DNA of 64,000 nucleotides. Origin: Tricholoma matsutake. Its lineage: Eukaryota > Basidiomycota > Agaricomycetes > Agaricales > Tricholomataceae. The position numbers and the translations under genes were made by a program. The stretch lies in NCBI GenBank assembly GCA_026075535.2, contig AP026547.1:9362001-9426000 (forward strand), written 5' to 3'. The first letter of the stretch is position 1. Every line of letters starts with the position of its first letter. Below are positions 11,001 through 22,125 of the stretch, in pieces. The notes under the pieces are model-generated. The model worked only from the letters and a program-made list of their open reading frames with translations. It was not told the origin of the DNA and made no database searches.

Positions 11001-11908
11001 AGAGGTAAGTTCATCAACATGGGTATCAAACTCAGCTTTGGAGTGTATTTGCTGGGGTGGAGGATGAAGGCTGAGAGAGAGGGCTAGCACTTCATTGAAC
11101 TCTTCCCATTTGGTTTTACAGAAGTTGGGGGAGGGGAGAGAGGAGGAACAGGTGATAGGGAGCTTGACAACAGTGATGATGGGGAGGTGGTCAGCATTGG
11201 GTGGCCAAAGGGCTGTGTTAATGTCAAAAGGGCTGTGTTAATGTCACAGGAGATGATGGGGTCAGTATTGCTGTGGGTTTGCCAGATGTTGTTGGGGCAG
11301 GTCCAGTTGCTGGTTGCTGTTTCTAGAGTGGGGATGCCTGGGGGGAGGGTGAGGTCCATGACATAGTCATGGAGGAGGTCTAGAAGTGGATCAATGTCAT
11401 GTTTGGATGAGTTGAGGTGGCGGTTATCTTCTGACTCCCAGAGGGGGTGTTGTCTGTTGAAGTCACCTAGCCATATCATCTGGTCCTGTGGGGTAGGGTG
11501 AATAAGAGCTGTGGAGGATGTGAGAAAGTCCCAGAGGGCTGAGAGGTTTTTGTTGTGGGTGCAATCATTGTAGATGTTGAGAATGGAGAGGTGACTGAAC
11601 TCACCACTAAAGCAGACTACAGTGATGTCATTGCAGGGTATGTCTAGTGGAGTATAGACATCAGTAGAGAGGTTAGTTTTTATGAGAAGGATGGAGCATG
11701 AGCAGTCACTACTGTCCTTGTGGTGGTCAGTAGGGTATAGTACTCTCCAGTATGGGGAGGCTTTGGTGTTACTGATGCTGTCAAGAAAAGGTTCTTGGAG
11801 GGCAATAATGTCCCAGTCTTCAGGGCAGGCTGAGTTCAGGACATATTGTTGTGTGATAGAGGATTCTGCTGCCATATACATAGGCTTCTGGGGGTTCTGG
11901 GGAGTCAT
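8050..11908 (-). pseudogene. LINE copy 1 ORF2: endonuclease, reverse transcriptase, RNase H
   Basis: From the 5' end: an APE-type endonuclease (11908-11084) with DWDIIALQEPFL, LSILNIYNDC and WLGDFNRQHPLWES; a linker (11090-10509) with FSKQRWCSELNDLKKKKNK; then reverse transcriptase in two frames. RT landmarks are KPGKPAYNVAKAYCPISLLD, FGGCSGCNTTDAM, ALFLDVQGAFPN (10500-10145), NGTTQSCPLSMIFYAF, and YKYLGVIFDPKLHW (10111-9620). The catalytic FVDD motif is degraded to FVSN. RNase H follows with YSNGSGFEGGIGASAVLY and HTVYKAEIVSLLL (9100-8890), and a C-terminal remnant at 8350-8072. At least four frame breaks make it non-functional. Several cysteines (YCPI, GGCSGC) stand where relatives have arginine, fitting CpG decay. 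Confidence 0.75.
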
Positions 11909-11999
11909 CTATTCATTGGGAGGGGGAGAGTGTGATCTGCTGCAGTTGTTGTTGCAGTTGCATCATTGTTGGTTCAGGGATTGGGAGGGGATGATGAAG

Positions 12000-13707
12000 T
12001 TGACAATCTTGGTCTGATGGCGGTTGACAGTTGACCAACCATCAGCTGCTGGTCAGTGGGGGGGGGGGTTTGGTCTGCAAGGGGGTGGTGGGTTGGAGGG
12101 GAGGTGGAGAGCTTTGGGGGGGTGGTGACCCAGGTCCATGTGTCACCAGTCAGAAAGTAAGGCATGTTGTTCTCAGGGAACAATTCATTGAGTTGGGTGC
12201 ATTTGGACTTAAAAGTGGGGCAGTTTTGGGCATAGCTGGGATGAGAGGAGTCTGGGCCACAGGATACGCAGTGGGGAGGGGTGTTGGCAGGGCAGTCAGA
12301 GAATGAGTGGGTGGGGTTAGCACAGTGGGTGCAACAATCTTGGTTGATGCAGTTGGCTCAAATATGACCAAATCCTTGGCATTTGTTACAGTGGATGGGT
12401 TTGCAGAGGTCCTTATGGACAGTAACTACATGGCCAGTGATGTAAATACAGTCACCTAGGAGTTGATTAGCAAACTCAGGGGAGGAGCACACAACTTTTA
12501 GGGAGGCAACAGTTTGGTTGGGGCCTTGACAGTCAATATGTTTGAGCCATGAGGCAGAGGTAATGGTACATGGGGGGAGGGAGTTATCAGTTTCAATGTT
12601 GGCAATGTGGGACTCGTTTGTTGGGTCAAAGGGTCCATCACATGGGATGAAGCTGAAGATGAGGTTAAAGCCAAAGGCTTTAAGTGAGGCAGTGAAACCT
12701 AGGTGGCAAGACAGGAGTTCAGTATCAGGGTCTGAGGCAAATGAGTGGAAATGGACAGCAGATTTGGGGGTGTCGAGTTCAAATACAAAGGCACCATGTT
12801 CAAGGGATTAAATTCCTCTGATTACTGTTTTCTTTGGGATATCCTAGTCTGTGAAGGAGTAGTTAGTATTGGTCAGCTCCTGTAGATGTTCATTCATGGA
12901 TTTTCAGAGCTTGGAGATGGCTAGAGGGGAGCAGTCTTTCAGGGTTGAGGTGTTGTCAATGTCAACCTGGATGAGGACTGTGCAGGCTGCTAGGAGGATG
13001 CATTGATGGAGACAGATGTCCTAGGGGGGGAACTGGGGGAGTATGTATTGGTTGGGAGGGAGGGGCAGGGTGGGTGGACATTGCAGGCCAGGTGGAGGAA
13101 GGGGGGTGGGGGCTAGTCATGTCATCTGAGGTCAGGGGATTAAAGTTAGCTGATAACTCGGCTAGGTTGTGGGTGGTAGTGGCATGTTTAGTTGCAACCT
13201 CTTGAAGGCCTACAGTGAGGGAGGCTTGTTGGGCAGAGGTGACTTCAAGGAAGGACTTGGTGGTCAATAATTCTGTGGTGAAGGGGTCTAGTCAGGTTTG
13301 GAGCTTTTCTGCAACTGCCTCAGCTATCATTGTCAAGCTAGCATCTAGAATGTCATCTTCTATGAGAAAAGCAACAGCCTGGATGGCTGCAGCTGTGTCA
13401 GGGGGAATTCTGGCCGTATCCAGGGCAGTTAGAAGGAGAGTAACTAGTTTCTTATGGTCTAAGATTCTCTGGGGTATATCCATGACTTGTTTGTGAGCCA
13501 TTTTTGAGCCTCAGTAAGATTGTTGACAGGGCTTGGGTCACTGGAGAGGACAGCCACAATGTTGTTGCGTGATGGTAACAATTGAGATGGGGACCCTGGA
13601 GGGACCCCAGGAGTGGCACCCCAAGAGGATATTTGGGTGCTGTTTCTGGACATGGAGCAGGGAGGGTCCAGGAGGGAAAAGGAAGCAGGAAGGGCAGGAT
13701 GGGGCAC
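12000..13707 (-). pseudogene. LINE copy 1 ORF1: gag-like protein with three zinc knuckles
   Basis: On the minus strand the 5' part contains NLTEAQKWLTNKSW and, after a frame change, LDHKKLVTLLLTALDTARIP with AAIQAVAFLIEDDI, a helical gag-like region. A Pro/Ser-rich middle follows (13267-12962). Near 12430-12200 come three zinc knuckles in tandem: CNKCQGFGHI (stop) ANC, CTHCANPTHSFSDC and CVSCGPDSSHPSYAQNC, all close to CX2CX4HX4C spacing. The stop inside the first knuckle is TGA (complement of 12358-12360) where Arg or Lys normally sits. The protein would coat the LINE RNA. Frameshifts interrupt it. Confidence 0.65.
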
Positions 13708-14392
13708 TTGAGGATGGGCTGGGGAGGTTAGGTGGGAGATAAGAGGAGGGGTATTATGGGAAGAGTAGCTTAGTGGTCAAACCAACTGGGACCCCAACAG
13801 AGGTGATGGTAGTACAAGATCAAGAAGCTCCTCCATTCAACTTAACACAGTGCATCGCTAGTGTTTGAAGGTCCAGTTGGTTGGATTGAAAAAATGACCG
13901 AAACCAAACCGAACCCAACTGATTGCAACTGGACCATCAGTTGCGGTTGCTCACTTTTGCAGACGGTTGGGTTGCCATTTGCCTTACTTCAAAAATATTT
14001 AAAGACCATTATAAAACCAGTCACAATCGGCTGCAACCAGTTTTTTATGGTATGTATAATATTCTACATAGGTAGTTTATATTGACATAGAAAGAAGAAA
14101 TAAGAACTAATAAATGTACTAAATAATACTATTTATACTATATTTCTGTTCAGTGGGACAAGCCCAGGGGAAAAACAGTCGTTTGGTGAGTGCTTTTATA
14201 CCCTGTGGCTGTGCACAGACCATGTGATCATGTTTGTTCACCAAAAACAAATGTGGCACCACTTTCCCAGATGGCTTCCCACAACCACAACAACAACACC
14301 AACCACACCATTTCCACGAAAACGACCACAACAACCAAATGAACACAAAGTAGGAGGCCCAAACAATGAACAAGGGTCATTTGGGCCCTAGG

Positions 14393-14466
14393 GTACATTG
14401 TTTTATTGTTGATTCCTTTCTTTTACTAACTAACTAACTAAATAAAGGTTTTTTCTTTTTTTTTAG
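14393..14466 (+). repeat. Intron-like module inside the hAT element
   Basis: After TTTGGGCCCTAG comes a GT start, a T-rich body, a triple CTAAC-like branch region (ACTAACTAACTAAC) and a TTTTTTTTTAG end. It has the same architecture as the tandem modules at 23984-24508 and two minus-strand modules near 26.4 and 26.8 kb. Confidence 0.5.
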
Positions 14467-14934
14467 GTACTTTTCATTTTGATAACAACTGAACAATGCC
14501 TTTGCTGCTGCTGTGAGCCGCTGCTCGCAGGGCAGCAATGGGCTCCTTCTGGACCACGACAACCACACCCAACACCACCACCTACCCAACACCGCCACCA
14601 CAAGCCTCTGCTTGCAGGGCAGCAATGGGTGCCACATCACACAGTGCCACCACCCCACCCACGAGCCACTGCTCATGGGGGGAGATGGAGGTGCTGACAA
14701 TAGTGGAACAGGGGGACATCAAATGACAACATGAAGATGATGGCAAATGGCGGGGATGACGAGTGACAGGGATGGAGAATGGTGGGGATGACAGACAGTG
14801 GGGACAATGGGGACAACAATGAAGAATGAATACCAGGGACGACGATGCGGCATCACAGCAGGGTGAGGAGATGACACAAAGAAGCAGGGGCAACACATAA
14901 CGCAGGGACAATAACGATGAATGTGGGGGATGAC

Positions 14935-15075
14935 AATGCCGAATGCAGGACCACAATGCCGAACGCAGGACAACAATGCTGAACACAGGACCACAATGCT
15001 GAATGCAGGACAACAACACCAAATGCAGGACAACAATGCTGAACACAGGACAACAACACCAAATGCAGGACAGGG
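14935..15075. repeat. Short tandem repeat, about 22-bp period
   Basis: Alternating AATGCAGGACAACAA and AACACAGGACCACAA units, at least six copies, lie inside the hAT element. Non-coding low-complexity expansion. Confidence 0.7.
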
Positions 15076-15454
15076 ATGACAATGACAGCACCACCCTACC
15101 CTCGCTGCCAACATGGGAGTGGGGTCGCTTTTTACATTTTCTTTTTTTTTTTTGTCTTTTTTCTTTTTTTCTCTCTCTGAATGACTCCTCACCACTGTGA
15201 GCACCTGCTCACAGGGTGCATTGTAATTAGTTGTATTTAAAATATAGTAACTGTAATTATATATCAAAAAATGCTGGAAAAACCAGTTCCAATCAGTTTT
15301 TCAAGAGCAACCAAACTGACTAGGACTGGTCCTAGTTGGTTCAGTTGCGGTCCTTCCAATTAGGGCAACCATTTGGACCAGTTGCGGTCCACAGTTGCCC
15401 CTCTTGGGGGTCGAAAAACCAGACCAAACCAGACCTTTGAACACTATGCATCAC

Positions 15455-16078
15455 AACAGTTGCATTTGAAGCCTTGGTCCAGTTGCCTTGCCACCCTGGG
15501 TTATCTGTCTCTGAGTGAACATAGGCAGCCAAAAGCATTCTCATCCCTTCAAGCCAAGTCTGGGTAACATCATCAAGACCAGCACTTTTGTACCCTCATC
15601 CTTTTTTCTGTGGAGGCTGCAAGATATTTGTAATGTCCATGAATGCAGCAGCTGCATCTTCCCATGTTGGTGCAAATACATATGCTCGTGGCCTTGAGTT
15701 TAAGGCTGCCTCCTCTGCATTGTCATCCTCCACAGCAATTGGAGCAGACCAATAATGTATGTTGTTGTCTTCCCACCTGGCTTTATCTTCCTCCTCACCC
15801 TCACACATTCAGAATGTTTCCTCGCCACTCCAGTCTTCATGTGGTGGTTTTGGGGCATCAACATCTTCAATTTCTTTGACTGCAACAGTGGAATGAATAA
15901 ACTGAGGTACAGGGGGTCTCAGGACAGGCTCAGATTCTGGTGTGCATAGCAGAATATGGGCAGAAGGACTGGGAAAGTCAGAATGGGATGATATGATTAG
16001 ATTGAGTGTTACACCTGTGATGGCATTGTGAAATGTGCACAGAGGGGAGGAGTCTTTTATTACTGCATGGCTGGTCAT
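15455..16078 (-). pseudogene. Unrecognised gene fragment, minus strand
   Basis: Three minus-strand blocks look coding. 16078-15809 contains SAHILLCTPESEPVLRPP and ends HEDWSGEETF. 15808-15596 contains KARWEDNNIHYWSAP and PRAYVFAPTWEDAAAAF. The block just before the hAT insertion contains GLDDVTQTWLEGMRMLLAAY and GNWTKASNATV. A GLDD...W.EGM..L...Y pattern recurs, in my recollection, in an uncharacterised repetitive protein family of Agaricomycetes, but I cannot name a function. The frame changes between blocks could be introns or decay. It is cut on the left by the hAT element at 15446. Confidence 0.4.
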
Positions 16079-16555
16079 TATTGTATTTCACTTTTTTTGA
16101 TGGATTAGCCTGTTAATAATGATGGGTGAGTAATTTTAAATGACATGCACATAATGAGTGGTATACATTTTCCCTATCTGAGTTGGGGCTTAATTTCTGT
16201 TTGCCAGGGTGCATGTGATGGCCAAGATTGGCAGAGCACCAGTTCCACCTCCCCATGAAAATGAGGCCCACACATCTTCCATTTCTTTCATTGGCTCAAG
16301 ATGTGCTTGATGCACAGAGTGGCTATTTCCAAGAATTGCCCAAAACAGAGCATTCTTGATGTATGCCTAATTACTTTCTTCTTCCACCAAAAAATAAAAT
16401 ATTGAGAACCTAGACCCTCTGGAAAATTACACTTTACATAGATCTTAGGTTTTACTTTGGTGAAAAAAGTGGAATTGAATGAGTGATTAGGAATACAGTG
16501 TTTTGTCACAATTTGTCACTCTTTAGTCATGTGATGATGTTGGCTGTGGACAAAC
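16079..16555. other. No recognised gene
   Basis: AT-rich DNA between the minus-strand fragment and the first LINE copy 2 sequence. It may include the LINE 5' UTR. Nothing else seen. Confidence 0.3.
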
Positions 16556-17378
16556 CCTACCTTAGCAAGTCTGAGATGGAACAACTACAACATATGCACT
16601 ATACAAGAACCTTATGTTGACTTCAACAGTAAGACATGTGCCAATAGGCAGTGGATCATGGTGTACCCCAACACCCAAAGAACACCTGGATGTGACAAGG
16701 TCAGTGATCCTTGTCAATGCTAACCTAGTAACAGATACATGGAAACAAATCCAGCTTCAACACCCGGACATACATGCAATAGAAATAACAAGTGAATTTG
16801 GTATGCTCTGCATCATTAATGTCTACAACAATTGTAATAACAACAGCACACTAACACATATATCTGCATACATGCAAAACTGAGACCAACAAAGATACAT
16901 GATAGGGCCACTAAACATGGTATGGTTAGGGGACTTCAACTAACACCATCCACTATGGGATAAAGTCCAAAATGCACACCTTTTCACCCATGAAAACCTA
17001 GAACTCACACAACCGCTATTGAACGTGCTAGGGTGGCACAATATGAAAGTGATGCTACCCGCTTTCATGCCAACACTGAAATCCCACAGCACAGGGAATC
17101 ACACCAGGGTGGATAATGTATTCTGCTGTGAGGGGCTCATCAACTGCATGGTCAGATGCACCACAGATGATGCAGCAAGGCCAGTGAAAATGGACCACTA
17201 CCCCATCATAACATAGCTCAATATCCAAGCATCAAGAACAACATTGAAAGTTAGACCAAATTTCAGACTAGCCAAATGGACTGAATTAATATCAACCCTA
17301 AAAACTAACCTTGATAGCCTCACACTGCCCATGGAAATCACTGACACACAAAGTTTTGATAGCACACTCAAAGTGCTG
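16556..17378 (+). pseudogene. LINE copy 2, endonuclease part
   Basis: Plus-strand endonuclease of a LINE family distinct from copy 1. Landmarks are NYNICTIQEPYVDFN-like text near 16565, VILVNANLVTDTWKQIQLQ, IEITSEFGMLCIINVYNNCN and VWLGDFN (about 16920), followed by HHPLWDK and a C-terminal segment with MDHYPIIT (17190-17216). In-frame stops after YMQN (TGA) and GDFN (TAA) fall at positions usually occupied by Arg. The coding text fades near 17378, after DSTLKVL, where an insertion begins. This domain would nick target DNA for reverse transcription. Confidence 0.65.
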
Positions 17379-18337
17379 ATGATACTCGACCTGGAAACCC
17401 AAACAAAACCTATAAAATGGTTTCAAATGATATAACACGAGTCAGAGGAAGGGTGTGAGGTGGTACTAAATATTGCCATCGGCAATGAGCATGAATGCAA
17501 TGTGGCGCAAGGCTGTATAAAGTACTGTGAAAGCTTGTGAAGAAGTTTGAAGAATTTTGAATGTGTGTGTGAAGAAGTCTGAAGAATTTCCAGGGTGTGT
17601 GAAGTTGTTTCAAAGATTTTTGAGGATAGTGACGAGAATAGGGTGTGGATAGTACAAAATGGCGATGGGAGTCAAAGGTGACAAGAGATGATTGAGATGA
17701 TAGGAGAGAGTTTAGAGACGGTACAACAAATTTTGAAGAAGTTCGCAACAATTTGCAGAACTTTAGAGCTAAGATGAGGTGCTGGAACTCAAGAGGGAAA
17801 CTCCTGAGTCAGATTAATACAATATATGAGGGACTGATGCAACAATATATTCTTGTTTTGTTGTATAGTAGTACAAGACTATATAAGTTTTGGGGAAATA
17901 GTACTAAAAAGGAAATAAGGCCATGAGGCTCCCATGAGGCAAGGAATAAGGCAATAAAGAAGTATCTAAATCACAAAATAAATGAGAAATGATGTGAGGG
18001 GAAACATGTAGAAGGATAATATATCAAAGGTACTTGTCCTATTGTTCCAATATATCATGGAAATGTTGAAAACACTGCAATGTGTCCTAGAAAGTGAAAT
18101 GTCTTGTCTCCTCATGTCTGGTGTGCTCAGAATGCAATGTGGCAATGTGTAGCAAGTGTGGAATGTGTGTCCAAAGGTCGGGGGAACTGTATTACAGTGG
18201 CTGAAGGCGTACAAAGAATTTTGAAGTGTTGCGAAGATTTTTGAAGCATTTTCGTGACTTTGTAGAGGTTTGTAGAACTTCAGAGGGGTTTGTATGGGTT
18301 CATAGAGCTTTGACAATGATCATAGATGTGTTCTCCA
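17379..18337. mobile_element. Unidentified insertion within LINE copy 2
   Basis: About 960 bp separate the LINE segment ending near STLKVL from the one resuming at LNDSIQDAVKKHVKMSK (about 18360). The insert has no coding signal and is full of TTTGAAGAATTTTGAA-like words. I found no clear inverted ends or target duplication, so its boundaries are approximate and its class unknown. It could be LTR-like or simply diverged LINE sequence. Confidence 0.4.
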
Positions 18338-19403
18338 AGTTTGAACAACAAGGTGGACCTATCAGTGCTCAATGACTCCATCCAAGATGCTGTCAAGAAA
18401 CATGTCAAAATGTCAAAACTGTGCCCATACTCAAAAAGGTGGTGGTCAACAGAACTAGCAAGCAAAAAGAAGAAAATGTGACAGCTCAGAGGAAGAGCAA
18501 AGTACCAATGAACAAACCCAAACCACCCAATCCACAAGGAATACTGGTGACAATGCAATCAATACTCAGAAAAGATATGTCAAGCAAAGGTGGAACACTG
18601 GGTAGAATGGCTGGAGGGGCTGGACAAAACCAGTGTGTGGCAAGCAAGTAAACTCATCATGGTGCCACTGACAGACACAGGGAGATCCAGAATACCTACA
18701 CTGCAAGTCAAAGATCTGTCGACAAAGAGGATAATCAGGGAAGCAATGGACAACACAGACAAAGGCCGCCTGTTCTATGAAACTGTTTTTCCACTGAATA
18801 ACCCAGAACTGATACCTCCCCCTGAAGGATACAGATATCCACCACCACAGTGGACATACCAGAACATCGTAGATGAACAGATACACTGAGCAATCAAGAA
18901 AATGAAGCCATACAAAGCTAGCAGGAACAGATTGGTCACAAACCCAGTGCTCCTGCAGGCCAGGGAATTTTTAGTCCCACATATAGGTCCACTGTTTTGT
19001 GCCATGCACATGCTAAAATATTACCCACAGGAATGGTTACTAACAGAGATGCTAATACTCAAAAAGCCTGGTAAACCAGACTACATGGCTCCATCAGCAT
19101 GGCACCCCATTGAGTTGTCGGACAGGCTGGCCAGACTACTCAACAGCTGCCAGGCAGAAGAAATGGTAACTATGTGTGAAAAACACAACATCCTTCCAGT
19201 GAACCATTTTGGAGCTACACCAGGATGAACCACAATGGACTCAATACATCTCCTCACAAAGATGATAAAAGATGCATGGAGGAAGGGACAAGTAGCCTCC
19301 ACTTTGTTCCTGGATGTCAAGAGTGCATTCCCCAGTATGGACATCAACTGACTGGTACACAACATGAGAAGATGTGGCATACCAAAGGAACACACTGAAT
19401 GGA
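18338..19403 (+). pseudogene. LINE copy 2, reverse transcriptase N-terminal half
   Basis: Starts with a linker (VKMSKLCPYSKRWWSTELA), then VEHWVEWLEGLDKTSVWQAS (18598-18660) and RT text: KKMKPYKASRNRLVTNPVL, LILKKPGKPDYMAPSAWHPI, FGATPG, STLFLDVKSAFPSMD, and RRCGIPKEHTEW, which ends exactly at the MITE. Stops after DEQIH, ATPG and MDIN are all TGA, each where the family has Arg. The text resumes in frame after the MITE at 19404-19884. Together with the downstream part it encoded the polymerase that copies the LINE RNA. Confidence 0.7.
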
Positions 19404-19892
19404 TAGGGAAAGGCAGGGGTTACCCCTGGGTGTCAAATCTCATACCCTTACCCCTACCCCTGAACACCCTACCCTTAGGGGTAAGGGTATGGAAACATAT
19501 AAGGGTTGCCAAGGGTATGGGAGGGTTTGTCAAGGGTACAAGGGTTTGGCACAAAATCAACATATTGAGAGCAAAATTCATTTGAAAAGTGTTGATAACT
19601 ATTGTATTTACTATTAATATCACACCCCTTATTAACATATGAAAGCCATTATCATGTTGGACAATCCCAAAATCTGAATTTAATTGATGAAAATCTTGAA
19701 TATGAGTCTTTGTAGCTGAAAAAATCAAATGATATTCTTACATAAGCATACCCCTGGCATACCCCTGTACCCTTACTAAGGGTACAGGTGTATGCAAGGT
19801 TATGAACTTCCAAACCCCTACCCCTACCCCTCATACCCTTAGCCCAAAAACACAAGGGTATACCCCTACCCCTGCCTTGCCTTATGAATGGA
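19396..19892. mobile_element. 481-bp hAT-type MITE in LINE copy 2
   Basis: Element 19404-19884 is flanked by identical 8-bp TGAATGGA copies (19396-19403, 19885-19892). Ends: TAGGGAAAGGCAGGGGT at the left, TAAGGCAAGGCAGGGGT inward from the right (15 of 17 match). The subterminal regions are packed with GGGTAAGGGTATG and ACCCTTACCCCTACCCC words. Removing the element and one repeat restores the LINE frame (HTEWIKRQLNN). Non-coding. Confidence 0.85.
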
Positions 19893-22125
19893 TAAAGAGA
19901 CAATTGAACAACAGACAAACCCCTAGCATTTGATGACTATCAAATGGAGGTATTCATGGTACTGAATGGCCTGGATCCCAGAGATCCACACTTGGGAGTT
20001 TCCTACCTCATATACAATGCTGATCTACTAAAAATACCAGACCTCAAAGCTGGCGAATGCATGCTATTTTTGTTGACAATGCAGCAGTCATAGTCATAGG
20101 TGAAGATTTCACAGAGACACATGGGAAGCTCCACAACATCATGAACTGCACAAATGGAATCTTCAAATGGGCCGAGAGACACATCTGTGAGTTTGGAGTG
20201 GAGAAATTCCAGTTACTCAACATCACAGGAAGCTTGCACTGAACCCAATCAACCTGAAGAAGAAGATACAAATACCACAAAGAGCACTATTACTGGGCAA
20301 CCAGTGGATCCCATCAAAGAAACAGTTTCCTGGGAGTGATCATTGACAACAAGCTAAACTGGAAAGGGCAGTGTCAGCCACCTTAGCAAAAGGACAAGAC
20401 TGGATAATACACTTCAGTAGAATCACCCATGCATCCAGAGGAGCACACACTAAGTACCTCCAACAATTATACCTCTCCATAGCAGTCCCTCAGATGCTAT
20501 ATGCCACTGACATCTTTCTTACACCCTAGCAGAACATAGGTAAAAAAACCAAGGATGAAAAGATAAAACAAGCCATACTGAACAAACTAGCCACCATGAA
20601 GACAACAGCCACAGACATAACAGAAGTAATGGCAAACCTAGTACCATTTCCCCTGCTGGTGGACAAGTACTGCTACTGCACTGTGATATGATTAGCAACA
20701 CTACTGCCCATGCATCCACTACACAAACTGGTCAAGGATGCAGCAAGTAAGCTAGTCAAGTGACATCCTACCCCATTACACAACCTCATGCACAGATACA
20801 AGATCCAACACAGGATGTTGAGACAATCAAAGTGATAAGATACAACACCAGGTGGAAACCCAGTGTAACAATGGATTTTATCACAGGGGCTGACAAGGCC
20901 ACAGAGGCCATAGTGCAATATCACCCAGACATCAACATATTCATTGATGGATCGGGCATGGAAGGCAAGGTGGATGCTGGAGCAGTCCAGTACAGGAATG
21001 GTAGGATCAAAGCCAAATTATGGCACCAGCTCAGATTGATACAACACCACACAGTATACAAAGGAGAAGGGGTTGGAGTTTTACTGGGGATAAAACTGAT
21101 AAGCAAGGAGTGGGGAATACTTTTTTTTTCAGCAACATATACATTGACAATCAAGCCTCTATTGCAGCCATCTCACTAACTAAGCCCAAACCAGGCCACT
21201 TTATCTTCAATGCCATGCAAGACAGTATCACAGCCCTAAGGAAGAAGCACAGTGGTATAAAGACAAAAGTCAAGTGGGTGCTAGGTCACAAAGGAGTAGA
21301 GGGTGATGAGAATGCAGATGAGCAGGCAAAAAAGGCAGTAACAGAAGGAAGCAGCAACCTCAACAGCCTGCCAAAATTGCTGAAGAAACTTCCTTACAGC
21401 AAATCAGTGGTAATACAAGCACACAGAGAAATGTTAAAAAAGAGAGTGCAGAAGTTATGGAAGGCCTTGCGATGGTATGACAGGATGAAGGGGACAGACC
21501 CAGCAGCACCATCAGCCAAGTACATCAACCCCATCACACCACTGCCAAGGAAGCTTGCAAGCATACTATCACAACTGAGAACAGGACATGCACCTTTAGC
21601 TAAGCATTTACACTGAATCAGGAAAGTTGACTCACCAACCTGCCTGCATGCCAACACCACAAGGAGTTGGTACAGCACTTCATGCTACATTGCTATGCCC
21701 ACAGCATGGCCAGGCAAAAACTACAAAACAGTACAGGAGGAAGGGACATAAACTTAAGGAAGCTCTTCACAGTGACCAAGACACTTTGTGCACTGTTCAT
21801 ATACATTGTGGAAACAGGGAGATGGCACAGCACATTTGGGGAGCTCCCAACAGTGGAGGAGGAGTGGCAAGGAAGAAGGAAGAGATAGAGACAGAGGGAA
21901 ATATGCAATGGATGACACACAAGCTACACATACACTATCCATGGTCCAGCACCACTTATTACCATGCACACAGCACTTGAGGGCTACTAGCTGACCCCTC
22001 AAAGCAGATGATGAAGACAGAGCATTAGAAGAGCACATGAGACAAGTGGCACAGCATTTACTTTTAGTCTCTAACATATGGTACCCCACAAAGGAGAATA
22101 AATGGATTTCAAAAAGAAAAAAAAA
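19893..22125 (+). pseudogene. LINE copy 2, reverse transcriptase C-terminus and RNase H
   Basis: Continues the polymerase: SYLIYNADLL, then FVDNAAVIVIGEDFTE (catalytic FVDD changed to FVDN at 20075), then ICEFGVEKFQLLN. RNase H follows with INIFIDGSGMEGKVDAGAV (20930-20990), HHTVYKGEGVGVLLGIKL, YIDNQASIAAI and VKWVLGHKGVEGDENADEQA (21270-21330). A C-terminal part has LRTGHAPLAKHLH, a TGA, KVDSPTC and a His/Cys cluster. An A-rich stretch at 22111-22125 (AAAAAGAAAAAAAAA) is a likely 3' tail, and it joins directly to the minus-strand gypsy fragment. Multiple frame breaks make it inactive. Confidence 0.7.

Larger units (their letters stand above)
7641..13850 (-). mobile_element. LINE copy 1 (Tad1-like arrangement), decayed
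   Basis: A nearly full-length non-LTR retrotransposon on the minus strand. It has an ORF1-like gag with CCHC zinc knuckles (12000-13707), then ORF2 with endonuclease, reverse transcriptase and RNase H (8050-11908), and an oligo-A-like end at 7641-7648. This order and the terminal RNase H fit the Tad1/I-type LINEs common in fungi. The 5' end abuts the hAT element at 13851. No clear target duplication was found. All domains contain stops or frameshifts. Confidence 0.75.
13851..15454. mobile_element. 1.59-kb non-autonomous hAT element
   Basis: Element 13859-15446 is flanked by TGCATCGC (13851-13858) and TGCATCAC (15447-15454), an 8-bp duplication with one G/A difference at a CpG. The inverted ends read TAGTGTTTGAAGG at the left and TAGTGTTCAAAGG inward from the right, followed by shared subterminal text with GGTTGCCATTTG/GGGCAACCATTTG similarity. 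The interior has no transposase. It carries an intron-like module (14393-14466), Gln/Ser-type low-complexity text and a short tandem array (14935-15075). It separates LINE copy 1 from a minus-strand gene fragment that may once have continued leftward. Confidence 0.8.

Noticed and set aside
19404..19884. Telomere-like CCCTAA/CCCCTA words
   Set aside because: They are degenerate, occur on both strands as inverted subterminal repeats, and lie inside an element with 8-bp target duplication. Not an interstitial telomere.
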